From positions 186,001 through 250,000 of the forward strand of contig NZ_JAFREP010000016.1 of NCBI RefSeq assembly GCF_017377855.1: a DNA stretch of 64,000 nt, read 5' to 3'. The DNA is from Acanthopleuribacter pedis. Its GTDB lineage: Bacteria > Acidobacteriota > Holophagae > Acanthopleuribacterales > Acanthopleuribacteraceae. This document shows, in pieces, positions 51,939 to 62,400 of this stretch. The notes under the pieces were generated by a model. The model was not told the origin of the DNA, did no database searches, and worked only from the letters and a program-made list of their open reading frames with translations. The number at the start of each line of letters is the position of its first letter. Within the stretch, counting starts at the first letter, position 1. The position numbers and the translations under genes are program-made.

Positions 51939-53615
51939 ATGGGACCGACTGATTTTTTTCTACTGCGGCTTGATTGGGAAGTCCTCAAGCCGATTCTCCG
52001 TGTACCGCATTTCCAGGGCATGCTGTGGTCGGCGCTGTTCCGTCACGCTTATAACCCTTGGCTAAAAAACGGTGAATCGTTTCACCATACGGGGCTGGTC
52101 CTGGAACCCGCGGACTTTGGTGTCGCCGAATACGCGCCGGGCGACCGTATCGCGCTGGGTTTGTTGGTACCCGTCCCTGAAGCCGAACGGCTGTTCCAAG
52201 TCTTGTCGGGCCTTGACCAAGCGCCCGGTATCCACGGCCAATTCGCACCTGGCCACACCGTCCGTCTCAGGCATATAACCTGCCGTTTCTCCGGCGCCCC
52301 TTGGCCGGGACCCAACACACAACCGCTTGGCCTTGCCGATTTACGCCCCTTGGTGGAACACTACCGCCAGGAAGAAGAATTAAAACTTTGGTTCCACGCA
52401 CCCCTGCGTTTAACCAAGCCACCCCACTGTAAAAACGGGGGACGTTATTGCGGTCCAACCTTTTTCCAAGAACATCCTTTGGCCGACGCACACCTCACCC
52501 GAGCGCTGGGCCTCGAGGCAGGGGTAACGCTTGTTCGCGAGGCCTGCCACGGTCTTTGGCTGGACACCGCTTACGGACGCGGCACCCAAAAAATCATCGG
52601 CGGGTTCTGTGGCGTTTTGACGATGCGTCGCCCCGCCTCCGATACGGATTTGCTGAGGCTGATCACGGCGAGTTTTTCCGGAATTGGCAAAAATCGCGGA
52701 TTCGGCCTAGGCGTATTCAATTTGGAAAAGCGCGATCACCTACTTGACCTGGTCCCCTTAATCAAACAACGCCCCTTGTTGAGCGCCCTGTTGGACTGCG
52801 ATGGTTTGGGTACCACCCTCGAAACCCTGTTCGATGAAGACATCTGGCTTGACGGGATTACCTCGGTCGACCTTCACTTAGCGGGCAACAGCACCTTGGA
52901 TAACTTGTGCGCGGCGGTACAGGAAGGGCGGTATCGGCCAGGAGAGGGAACAATGAGCCACGACGATGAAGCCGATGGCCGTGAAGGTGGCATCCCGTTC
53001 GGGGAAGGGGTGGATCGGTTGCTTCAAAAACGTGCCGTCGCGTTACTCGCTCCCGGCATCAACCCGTTCCTTTCTGAATCCTGCTTTGCCTTTCGCAAGG
53101 GCTTCGGTCGCCCACGTGCCCTGACGACTTTACGCGCTGCCATCGCCTCAGGTTATCGATATGGGATCACAGCCGAAATCGACACACTTTTTGGGGCGGT
53201 CGACCGACCCCGTTTGTGGTCGTTGCTTCGGACCCTTTTTCCCAGGGAACCCCTCTTGGATCTACTGGCCTGTTGGTTGGCTCCCAAGCCAGGCGAACAG
53301 GGTCTCCCCAGGAACAATCCCCTCTCCCCCATACTCAGCAATCTATACCTGGAAGCCTTTGAGACCCGGTTGCAACGCCGCGGCCTAAAGTTAATTCGTT
53401 ATGCAAGCACCATGGTTGTGCTCTGCCGTAAACCTCTGCCGGCTGGGCGTTTGCAAACGTGGATCGCGGAGGCGCTAAAACCGCTCAAATTAACCCTGGC
53501 TGAGAACAAAACGCAAACCATTCATCCTGGTCGCGAACTCGTTTTCCTGGGACGCCCGATTATCAACGGCCATGGTGGGGAAAGATGCAATCAACCAGAT
53601 GTAGTTCGATGCTAA
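51939..53615 (+). CDS. Cas6-RT protein with inactivated reverse transcriptase, no Cas1
   Basis: 558 aa, a paralogue of the Cas6-RT part at 55134. The Cas6-like domain (about 1-270) is well kept, including FSGIGKNRGFGLGVF. The RT domain (about 290-550) is collinear but its active site is gone: YADD is YAST (RYASTMVVL), the motif A Asp is Glu (ITAEIDTLFGAV), and LPQGNPLSP is LPRNNPLSP. The frame is open throughout although catalytic residues are lost, and the Cas1 domain is absent. It may persist as a Cas6 or RNA-binding scaffold, or be an early pseudogene. AGAGG lies upstream of ATG 51939. Confidence 0.8.
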   Translation: MGPTDFFLLRLDWEVLKPILRVPHFQGMLWSALFRHAYNPWLKNGESFHHTGLVLEPADFGVAEYAPGDRIALGLLVPVPEAERLFQVLSGLDQAPGIHGQFAPGHTVRLRHITCRFSGAPWPGPNTQPLGLADLRPLVEHYRQEEELKLWFHAPLRLTKPPHCKNGGRYCGPTFFQEHPLADAHLTRALGLEAGVTLVREACHGLWLDTAYGRGTQKIIGGFCGVLTMRRPASDTDLLRLITASFSGIGKNRGFGLGVFNLEKRDHLLDLVPLIKQRPLLSALLDCDGLGTTLETLFDEDIWLDGITSVDLHLAGNSTLDNLCAAVQEGRYRPGEGTMSHDDEADGREGGIPFGEGVDRLLQKRAVALLAPGINPFLSESCFAFRKGFGRPRALTTLRAAIASGYRYGITAEIDTLFGAVDRPRLWSLLRTLFPREPLLDLLACWLAPKPGEQGLPRNNPLSPILSNLYLEAFETRLQRRGLKLIRYASTMVVLCRKPLPAGRLQTWIAEALKPLKLTLAENKTQTIHPGRELVFLGRPIINGHGGERCNQPDVVRC

Positions 53616-54118
53616 TCCGTGCTTTCAAGCGCGTTTTGAATCAAATGAAATCAGGTCTTGTTAACGATAACGGTTCCCTGAGCCGAACCCATTGTACGGA
53701 ATTGGGCATCAACCTGGATCCCGGCACACAAAATGTTCGCATGGGGCTGCTGAATAAAATCAAAGACAGCTTTCCAGGAGATTCCTCGCGAACCGACCAA
53801 GCAAAATGGTTATGTTCCTTCTATGCCGGCTTCGATATGATTCGTCAGCAGAGAATTAGCTTGATCCGTCGCGGCACACTGGAAGGACATTGGTCGCCCG
53901 TTTTGATGTTTCTGTGTGATAACAATCCCGCAGTGGCGGAACCATCCCCGATCCCACTCATCTTTACCACCTGGACAAACGCGGCGAAAGAACTGGGTTT
54001 ACAAAGCTGCTTCCCAAGCCCGGGAAGGTTGTGGCCCGCCATTTCAGAAAGCATGGTTTCATCAATCGACAGCTTCACCTTTGATGCCTGTTCTTTTCGC
54101 CTAAAGGTTTGTAAATGA
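53585..54118 (+). CDS. Hypothetical protein in the position of a missing Cas1
   Basis: 177 aa from ATG 53585 (GGGGAAAG upstream), overlapping the dead Cas6-RT by 31 bp; ATG 53609 is an alternative. Segments include AFKRVLNQMKSGLVND, RTDQAKWLCSFYAGFDMIRQ, GHWSPVLMFLCDNNPAVAEP and SFTFDACSFRLKVCK. No Cas1, Cas2 or nuclease motif could be matched. It ends about 200 bp before the next CRISPR array. Lower GC than the preceding gene, which suggests separate origin. Confidence 0.5.
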   Translation: MQSTRCSSMLIRAFKRVLNQMKSGLVNDNGSLSRTHCTELGINLDPGTQNVRMGLLNKIKDSFPGDSSRTDQAKWLCSFYAGFDMIRQQRISLIRRGTLEGHWSPVLMFLCDNNPAVAEPSPIPLIFTTWTNAAKELGLQSCFPSPGRLWPAISESMVSSIDSFTFDACSFRLKVCK

Positions 54119-54266
54119 AAATGTTAACCAAGGTTTCATGGTTGGTTGTTGTTGATGGAGGTTGGTGAAGTCATTTAAAGTGAAGTTTTTAGAGTGAGGA
54201 GCGTATGCAGTTGCGGCGTATAATTTCCCAAAAAGAGGTAAAATTCCGTTGCGCTTGTGGATGTAT

Positions 54267-54316
54267 GTGAAAACCACCTCTGTAACCCTTGTGGCACAAG
54301 GGTTGACCAAGGGTCT
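54267..54316 (+). promoter_or_regulatory. CRISPR leader-proximal block, copy 2
   Basis: 50 nt starting GTGAAAACC and ending at the first repeat, including a hairpin CCCTTG-tggca-CAAGGG. Conserved with 34726-34775 (inverted) and 58250-58299; weaker similarity reaches about 100 bp further upstream in the two plus-strand copies. Confidence 0.75.
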
Positions 54317-54989
54317 GTTGCAAAGACCTCCAGTTGTGGAGGGATCGAGACTATCTTTTATGTTTAATACCGAATGGCGTTCCATGTTGCAAAGACCTCC
54401 AGTTGTGGAGGGATCGAGACTTTAACTAGTTTTCGTTTCGGCCTCGGCATCCAAGGTTGCAAAGACCTCCAGTTGTGGAGGGATCGAGACTTTTTCTTGG
54501 GTTGTGACGAGCCTTTCCGCGATCAGTTGCAAAGACCTCCAGTTGTGGAGGGATCGAGACAGTGTGTCCGGTTTTCCTTTTTCCCGAATGCTATGTTGCA
54601 AAGACCTCCAGTTGTGGAGGGATCGAGACGACTGGGCTTTCCCAGTTTTCCCAGCCTTGTAGTTGTGTTGCAAAGACCTCCAGTTGTGGAGGGATCGAGA
54701 CTTTTGTAGAATCACCTTTAGCTTGGAATCTGGGTTTGTTGCAAAGACCTCCAGTTGTGGAGGGATCGAGACTTACAGGATTGGACTTTACCGACCCCAA
54801 TACTCAGTGAGTTGCAAAGACCTCAAGTTGTGGAGGGATCGAGACGCTGAATGTCCCATGGGACCTCCTCCTTATCGTTGAGTTGCAAAGACCTCCAGTT
54901 GTGGAGGGATCGAGACGTAAAAAGGCGTTCGTTTGAGGGAGCCCGAAAGGCCTTGTTGCAAAGGCCTCCAACAGTGGCGGGATTTTTGT
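54317..54989 (+). CRISPR. CRISPR array, 10 repeats and 9 spacers
   Basis: 35-nt repeats start at 54317, 54386, 54456, 54526, 54595, 54667, 54738, 54811, 54882 and 54955; spacers are 34-38 nt. The repeat begins GTTGCAAAGACCTCCAGTTG and ends GGAGGGATCGAGAC, with an internal hairpin CCTCCA-GTTG-TGGAGG. Repeat 8 has one change (CCTCAAG); repeat 10 is degenerate, marking the trailer end. Leader is on the left, so transcription runs towards the Cas6-RT-Cas1 gene. Confidence 0.97.
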
Positions 54990-55133
54990 TATCATCCTCG
55001 GTGAAACCCGCTGGGGTTTCCACGGTAAGTCGGTTGCCAAAGCAAACGATGCCCGACTTGGTACGTGTCGCGGTTCATCCCGCGCTTACGCAAATGACCT
55101 TTCGGGCCGCCGTGCCCGGAAGGGGTGTGGTTT

Positions 55134-57811
55134 ATGATGCCGTCCGCTTTTTTTCTGCTTCGGCTTGACTGGAATGTCCTCAAACCGATCACCCGCGTGC
55201 CCCATTACCAGGGTATGTTGTGGTCCGCCCTTTTGCGTCACGCCTACAATCCTTGGCTCAAACACGGCGAATCCTTTCACCAAGCCGGGCTGGTTCTTGA
55301 ACCCGCCGATTTCGGTGTCCCCGAATACGAAACAGGTGACCGCATCGCCCTTGGTCTGTTGGTTCCCGTGCACGAGGCCCTGCGGTTGGCCCAAGTTCTG
55401 ACACGGCTGGATCAGGCGCCCGGTACCCATGGGCAATTCGCGCCGGGCCGCACCATCCAGCTCACACGGGTCACCTGTCGCTTTTCCGGTGACCCTTGGC
55501 CCAGCGCCGCCTCACGCCCCCTTGAACCCGCCGATTTGCAGACCTTGGTAGAACACTATCGCGATCTACACGAAATGAAGCTGTGGTTTCACGCTCCGTT
55601 GCGGTTGACCAAACCGCCTCGCTGCAAATCCGGTGGACGTTATTGTGATCCCGCCTTTTTTCAACAGCATCCCATGGCCGCCGCCCACCTCACCCGCGCC
55701 CTGGGCATACAGGCAACGGTCACGCTTCACGGCGAGGCCTGCCACGGCCTTTGGCTTGACACCACCTACGGTGGGGAGCACCAAAAAAAACCATCGGCGG
55801 TTTTACCGGTGTCTTAACCATCAGCCCACCCGCCTCCGATGCGGATCTGCGAACCCTGCTGGTCGCGAGTTTTTGCGGCATCGGCAAAAATCGCGGTTTT
55901 GGCCTGGGTGTCTTTCGTCTGGACGGGCGGGATCACCTGCTCGGCCTTGCCCCTTTGCGCAAACACCGCGGGCTATTTGGGTTTATGTTGGATCGCGATG
56001 CCTTGCGGGCAACCCTCGAAACCATGGCTGACGCATCACCGGGTCCTGACGGCATCACGCCGGCCGACCTGCTTCTTATGGGTCGCGGCGTGCTGGATAC
56101 CTTGTGCGTGGACTTACAGGAGGGCCGCTATCAGCCAGGCGGGGAGACGACCTACCAGGTCTCCAAGGCCGACGGGGGGTACCGTCGCCTCAACATCGGG
56201 AATGTGGTTGATCGTTTGCTGCAAAAGCGTGCCGCCCACCTGCTCACGCCTTGTATCGATCACTTTCTTACCGAGGCCTGTTATGCCTACCGCAAGGGTT
56301 TTGGCCGCGAACGAGCCTTGGCCGCCCTGCGCGGGGCACTTGCCTCGGGATACCGCCATGGGATAAAGGCCGATATCCAAGCCTTTTTTGATACGGTCAG
56401 CCGGCCGCGCTTGTGGTCGCTGCTCACGGCGCTTTTTCCTCGTGAGCCGTTGTTGGACCTGCTCGTCAACTGGCTTCCGGCGGCGCCCGGCAAAAGAGGT
56501 CTCCCCCAGGGCAACCCGCTTTCACCGATGTTAAGCAACCTCTACCTAGAAGCCTTTGACACCGCCTTACAGCGTCGGGGCTTGAAACTGATTCGTTATG
56601 CCGACGACTTCGTGCTGCTCAGCCGTGAACCGCTTGCGCCGGAAACATTGCAAGAATGGGTGACGGCGGCCTTGGGGCCGCTTAAGCTCACGGTGGCCCC
56701 GCACAAAACCCAAGCGATCAAACCCGGTCAAGCATGGGTGTTTCTGGGATACCAGGTCACCGACGGTGAGGCGGTCGAAAAACGCGCGGTGCCGGATGAA
56801 GCGCAATGGTACCCGGTGCAGCAGAGTCCTTCCCTGCGTGGCCAGGTGGTTTACCTCACCGCGCGCCATCACAGTACCTATAACCATGGCGGCAACTTGG
56901 TGATCACCACGGTGCAGGGTCGCCACACGGCGATCCCTTGGGCAAGTATTCGCACCATCGTCAACATTGGGCGTCATCGACTGTCCGGGTCGGTGCTCCG
57001 GCGTGCCCTCAACCAAAAAGTACCGGTCTTTTTTCAGAAGTTGCTGGGCGGCATGGAGGGCATGTTGGTTCCCCAGCCAGGCCTGCATCAGGCACCGCTG
57101 ATCGTTTTGCAGCAACAGCGTTTCTCTGAGGAGGCCACCTGTTTGGCGTGGGCACGGGGCATCTTGGCTGCCAAAATATGTAACCGCGCCGTTGTTCTCA
57201 AGCGTCATGGGATCGATCCCGGTTTTCGAAAAACGGCCGTGGTCCAGCGCCTCGAAAAGGCGGGGGATGCCGCCGCGTTAAGAGGCGTTGAGGGTCATTA
57301 TGCGGCTGCCTATTTCGCGGCATTCGCCCAATTGGTGGACCCTTTTCGGTTTACCCACCGCGTGTACCGACCCCCGGATGGTCCGGTTAACGCCATGCTC
57401 TCCCTGGCCTACATGCTGCTTTACCACCGTGTCAATGCGGCGTTGATCCGGGCCGGGTTAGACAGTCGCCACGGTTTTTTCCACGAGGGGCGCGGCAGTC
57501 ACGCGGCCTTGGCCTCGGACATGATGGAGGAGCTGCGCTTCCTTGCGGATCGCACCGTGGTGGCGGTGATTCGCATGGGCATGATCCAACCCGATGATTT
57601 TGAACCCGACCAACGTGGGCAACGGGCCCGGCTCACCCAAAAAGCCTTTTCCGTTTTCGTAAAACGTTTTGAGCACGTTTTGGCCGGCACCTTCCAAAAT
57701 GACAAAACCGGCAAACCCCAAGATTACAACGCCTATATCGAAGACATGGCCGGCAAGGTCGGCGCCGCGCTAAAACTGGGGGTCATTTACGAACCCCGCT
57801 GGATGAGGTGA
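55134..57811 (+). CDS. cas6-RT-cas1: Cas6-RT-Cas1 fusion, split by a -1 shift at an A_AAA_AAA site
   Basis: Spacer-acquisition integrase fused to a reverse transcriptase and a Cas6 domain; RT-Cas1 fusions can acquire spacers from RNA. Joined length would be 892 aa: Cas6 (1-272, with CGIGKNRGFGLGVF), RT (about 290-560: GIKADIQAFFDTVSR, GLPQGNPLSP, RYADDFVLL, WVFLGY) and Cas1 (about 575-892: VEGHYAAAYF with the Glu, then SRHGFFHEGRGSHAALASDM with His and Asp). In the zero frame translation stops at 55817 (227 aa, Cas6 part only). Eight A at 55783-55790, read CAA AAA AAA CCA, form a classical -1 slippery heptamer, and a -1 step restores the whole fusion. Start ATG 55134 after GGAAGGGG. Confidence 0.88.
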
Positions 57812-57814
57812 ACC

Positions 57815-58087
57815 ATGGCCAAAAAATTTAGCTACTTGGTCAGTTACGACATATCGGAGCCCAAAACCCTGCGAAAAACCGCGGCTTATTTGGAACGCCG
57901 GGGCGTACGTCTGCAAAAATCGGTGTTCCTGCTGTAATTACCACAACACCAGATTAAAGGGGTGAAGGCGGATTTGGCGGCAATCATCGGCGACCACCAT
58001 CACCTGATGTTGACTCCCTTGTGTACGCGCTGCTTTGAACAAAGCATGGTGCTCGGTAAGCAGCCAGAACCCTGTGTGGTTATCTAG
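57815..58087 (+). pseudogene. cas2: cas2 with in-frame stop at codon 41
   Basis: Reads MAKKFSYLVSYDISEPKTLR, including the first-strand Asp, through RRGVRLQKSVFLL and then meets TAA at 57935-57937. Past it the same frame continues LPQHQIKGVKADLAAIIGDH to TAG at 58085-58087, a normal 90-residue Cas2. A CAA to TAA change (Gln codon) would explain it. It starts 3 bp after cas1. Either cas2 is dead, or the stop is suppressed, or another Cas2 serves the complex. Confidence 0.85.
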
Positions 58088-58249
58088 AAAACCTTGGTTT
58101 TAATGGGTTTATATGGTTTTCTAGGGCTGGTTATTTTTGTTGATGTCGGTGAAGTTCAACAGATTTAAATACTTAGAAGCCAAGAAGCAGGAAACATCAC
58201 TCAAAATACGACCAAGACGATCACTGTCTTCGACTTGCTCTTGAGGTTG

Positions 58250-58299
58250 GTGAAAACCGCCTCGAAAACCCTTGCCACGCAAGGGCTCTGGAAGGTACT
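58250..58299 (+). promoter_or_regulatory. CRISPR leader-proximal block, copy 3
   Basis: 50 nt starting GTGAAAACC, with hairpin CCCTTG-ccacg-CAAGGG, ending at the first repeat of the third array. The loop differs from copy 2 while the stem is identical. Confidence 0.75.
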
Positions 58300-58820
58300 C
58301 TTGCAGAGACCTCCGACCGTGGAGGGATCGCGACGTAAGCCTCGGCCATTCGGCGCCGAGCAGTTGTCTTGCAGAGACCTCCGACCGTGGAGGGATCGCG
58401 ACATACGATATTCCCCCCTCAATATCTAGGAGCCACCTTTCTTGCAGAGACCTCCGACCGTGGAGGGATCGCGACAATTGCCTCTGTACTGAGGCAGGGA
58501 ATCCTGGGATCACTTGCAGAGACCTCCGACCGTGGAGGGATCGCGACATTTCTTCTAACGTATTCTCTATTTTATGACTTGCAGAGACCTCCGACCGTGG
58601 AGGGATCGCGACATTTCACTTTTTCTTTTTTCGGTGGGAGTGGAGCTTGCAGAGACCTCCGACCGTGGAGGGACCGCGACTCTTTGGTCCTTATGTCTCC
58701 GAATTCTTGAAACCTTGAAGAGACCTTCGAACCTGGAGGGATCACGGCCTATGTCTTGCTCGCAAGTGGTCGGTTTCGTTGGGATGCCGCATAGACCTCT
58801 ACTTGCGAAGGATCTTTGTC
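58300..58820 (+). CRISPR. CRISPR array, 8 repeats and 7 spacers, variant repeat
   Basis: 35-nt repeats start at 58300, 58368, 58441, 58513, 58578, 58646, 58714 and 58786; spacers are 30-38 nt. The repeat begins CTTGCAGAGACCTCCGACCG and ends GGAGGGATCGCGAC, a sister of the 54317 repeat (hairpin CCTCC-gaccgt-GGAGG). The last two copies are progressively degenerate. Leader on the left. Confidence 0.96.
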
Positions 58821-58837
58821 TAAATTGAAACTTTGCC

Positions 58838-59430
58838 TGCTGGGGTTTCAGCAGTTTGTTGGCTGCCAAAGCAACCATTGGCCGCCATTTAACGTGCCGT
58901 TGTTCATCTCACTTTTACCCAAATGACTTCCTGACCACCTTGTTCGGAAGATGCGTGGTCCACCGTGGCATTTAGTTTTTTGAGACTCAATTGAGCAGTC
59001 TTCAAACCCAATACCCGCGTGTCCCCCATTTTTGTAACATGCTGTGGTTGGTCCACTCCCCGCCACGTTCTGACTAGGAACCCCGTAGCCATGGAAATCG
59101 CTCGCCGGGCTGCAGCGTTCAGCGCTCACAAGCCGCATTCCATGCAACCCAGGAGCCGGTTCTGTATTTCACTCAATGCAACGCGTTGATTTGCAGCCCC
59201 TTGGAAACAGCGACGTAAGGTGAACCGACCGAAGCCTTGGTTTCACGCCCCATCTCAGCTTATGCAAAATCGACCACGCTACCGTGTCGTCGCCTTTAAA
59301 CAACGCTGCTTTCCCGAGGTCCATTTAGCAAAAGACCTGGGCCCCCCATTGTCTTGACGATTTTGCTGAAAGCCAGACCTTGTACTGGGCCCGTTAGCCG
59401 GCCCCGTTCTTTACCGCACGCCAAGCGCAA
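58838..59430 (+). pseudogene. Decayed cas6 (5' part of a third Cas6-RT-Cas1 cassette)
   Basis: Collinear with 55030-55650 but full of indels and stops. Matching landmarks: GCCAAAGCAA, CAAATGAC, CCCGCGTG followed by CATGCTGTGGTTGGTCC, and CTTGGTTTCACGCCCC. It follows the third array exactly as the intact gene follows the second. Homology fades near 59430, where the minus-strand FG-GAP gene ends. Confidence 0.75.
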
Positions 59431-59436
59431 CGATTC

Positions 59437-62400
59437 TTAGAGCTCGAAAAAGTAACAGGCGCCGGAGTCGCGACCGTGATCGTCATCGTAAGGCGCCCCC
59501 ACCAGCACCGAACTGCCGCTCATTGAGACCGAATAGCCAAACCAATCTTGGCTTGCCCCCTCCGAGGCCGTCAGCACCAAAGCCTTGCCCCATGCTTGGG
59601 TTCCACCGAAGTGGCGTTGGAAAACCGAGACGCTCCCAGAAGTTGCAAGAACCTCATTCGACCAAGGGGTCGCCACCACAAGCGTTTCACTCGCTTCATT
59701 CAACGATATGCTATGGCCAAATCGGTCATTGTTGCCCGGGCTGAGCAAGAACAGTTTTCTTACTTGTCCCCAGGTTTCCAACCCGCCATGATCGCGCTCG
59801 AAAAGATAAACCGCGCCCGCGTTGATGCCGCCGGCAACATCATGACGGTCCGCGCCAATCGCAATCGTATCTTTGCGAATGGTGACCGACCAACCAAATC
59901 GGTCGGTGACCAAACCATCTGAGGCAATCAGCTCTTTTATTTCATGCCATTGCAAAGGGTTGCCCTGGTCACGCTTGAAAACATAGGCTGAACCGGCGTC
60001 AACTTCTGATCCGTCCCCGTTGTAGGCGCCGACAACCAGAGTATTTACATCAATAGCAACGGAACTCCCGAACCGATCATCGAGGTTGCTCTCTGGGCTC
60101 GTCACCTTGAGCACCTCGCCCCAGGCTTCCGTTCCGCCGAAATGGCGTTCGAAAACATAGGCCGAGCCGGTTCCCTCAGCCATGGGGGCGCCGAGCACCG
60201 CGGTGTTTCCTTGGAGTGCCACACTAAACGCCAAATGATTGCCCCCGCCGGCATCTGAAGCGGATAGTTTTGCGACTTCACCCCAGTGATTCAACCCACC
60301 ATGGTTTCGTTCGAAGACATAGGCCGCGCCCGTGTCAGGTTCGCCACCATCGCTCAGGTAGGCACCGATAAGCAGGGTGTCGCCATCGATTGCCACGGAA
60401 AAGCCGAAATGATCCGTTGCGGAAGCATCTGAGGCAAAGAGTTTTTTGACGAAAAGCCAGGAATTCGGATCGCTCGGATCACGTTCAAGAATATACGCGG
60501 ACCCCGAGTTGTAGCCATAATCGTCGTCTTGGTAAGCACCGATAACCGCCGTGTCCCCGCTAACGGCCACGGCATAACCCATTCGGTCCAACTCCGCGCC
60601 GTCAGACGGGGCAAACTTCAAAGTTTCGGTTACGGTTGTCGCGGGCGGGGTCGAAGCCGTAACCAGATCGATTTTTGTTGCCACATCCGATAGGGACCCG
60701 TCGGAGATGGTTAGCGTAACCGTATAGGTGCCCGGTGTTTCGTAGATGAACATGGGGTCCCGGCCCGTGGCATCGATGATTCCGTCATCGTCGAAATCCC
60801 ATTGCCAAGAAGTGATTGCGGTATTGGTTGCGGTCGAGGTGTCGGTAAACTGAACCCTGAGAGGAGTATCGCCACTTGTGGTGTCAGGGGTGAAATCGGC
60901 GTTCAAGGAGGCCGGGTCTTGTGGGCCTAGCTCGCACAGCGCCTGAATTTCGGAGGTGCTCATCGCTTCGCCCACCAGATGCACCTCGTCGATCATCCCG
61001 TTCCAAGCATAGGCGACGCTACCGCCGGTACCTTTACCAATCAGGAGGGGGGCGGTGGCGCTTGGGTAATTGATTGGCAGGGCATAATCCCGAAAAGCAA
61101 CCTGCTCGCCGTTGAGGTAAAGCCTGATTGCTGACCCGTCATAGGTTCCCGCCACATGAGTCCATTGGCCGGAAGGAATGGGTGCAACCACGCGGATGTT
61201 GTAGTGGTTGATGTAAAAGTTAATGCCCGCATTGGATCGGTAATAGATGCCATAGCCATCCGACCATCTACTGGTGGAGGAATGCATTAACACCGTGTCC
61301 CAGGTGCCGGTGTTTTCCGGGTAAACCCAAGCGGCAACGGTGAGTTGGTCGGGCTGTAGACTGGGATCGGCGGGCACCACAACACGATCATCGTAACCGT
61401 CGAAACGAAGCGCGGCATTCGATGCGCCGGGAACCCAAGTCGGGCTGTTTTCGGAGCAGGCCGGCAAAAGGGTACCATCATTGGCCCCTGTTGCATCAAA
61501 GGCAATGCATCCCGTGTTTTCATCGAAGGGCCAGGTGCTGTGATGCCGCGGTGGGGCCGTTACCAAAATAAACTCGGTTTTGGTTTCGGTGTCTGACTCC
61601 ATACTATCGGAGACGGTCAAGCTGACGGTGTATTGACCAGGCTGGGTATAGGTCCAGACGGGGTGTTGATCGACCGAATCGGTAATGCCGTCGCCGTCAA
61701 AATCCCATTGCCATGAGGTAATGGTTGTGTTTGTTGCGGTAGAAGAATCGGTGAACTGAACGGTGAGGGGAACCGTTCCCGCCGTATCGTTGACAAGGAA
61801 ATCGGCATTGAGTACCCTGCCGTTCAGAGCTTCAAATAGGTAGACAGATCCCGAATTTTCACCATTATCGTTGTCGTGTCGAGCGCCAACCGCAACGGTG
61901 TTCCCGCTAATCGCGAGAGAAATACCGAATTGACCGTAATTAATGGGTTCGCTGTCTGAGGCTATGAAGTGAGCGTGGGTACCCCAATTATCGGCCCCTC
62001 CGAAATGTCGCTCGAAAATAGGAACCTTTGCGTGCACGAAGTCCGATGCAACCAAGGCATCGCCATCTAGGGCGACACTCGCACCAAAATTACCATAGGT
62101 ATTAACCAAGCCATTCACGGGTGTCAATTTTCGTATTTGTCCCCAGTTATTGATTCCACCTTGGTCTCGTTCGAAAATAAAAACGGAACCCGAGCCTTCA
62201 TTGCCAAAGTGCTCCGTGGGATTGCTTACGACAACCATATCGCCACTGATCGAAACCGACTTGCCAAACTCACCACCATCCAGCGTTGAAGGAGTGCTAT
62301 CGAGTAGCCTGCTTACTTGTCCCCAATTGTTGGCGCCCCCTTCATTGCGTTCAAACACATAAGCCACGCCATTCCGGGTACCTAAGCCAAACTCATCATT

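Noticed and set aside
53585..54118. Truncated cas1
   Set aside because: None of the Cas1 landmarks (Glu in EGHYAAAY-like, His/Asp near GSHAALASDM) can be found.
51939..57811. Group II intron reverse transcriptases
   Set aside because: The RT domains are flanked by Cas6 and, in copy B, Cas1 domains; no maturase, endonuclease domain or intron RNA ends are visible.
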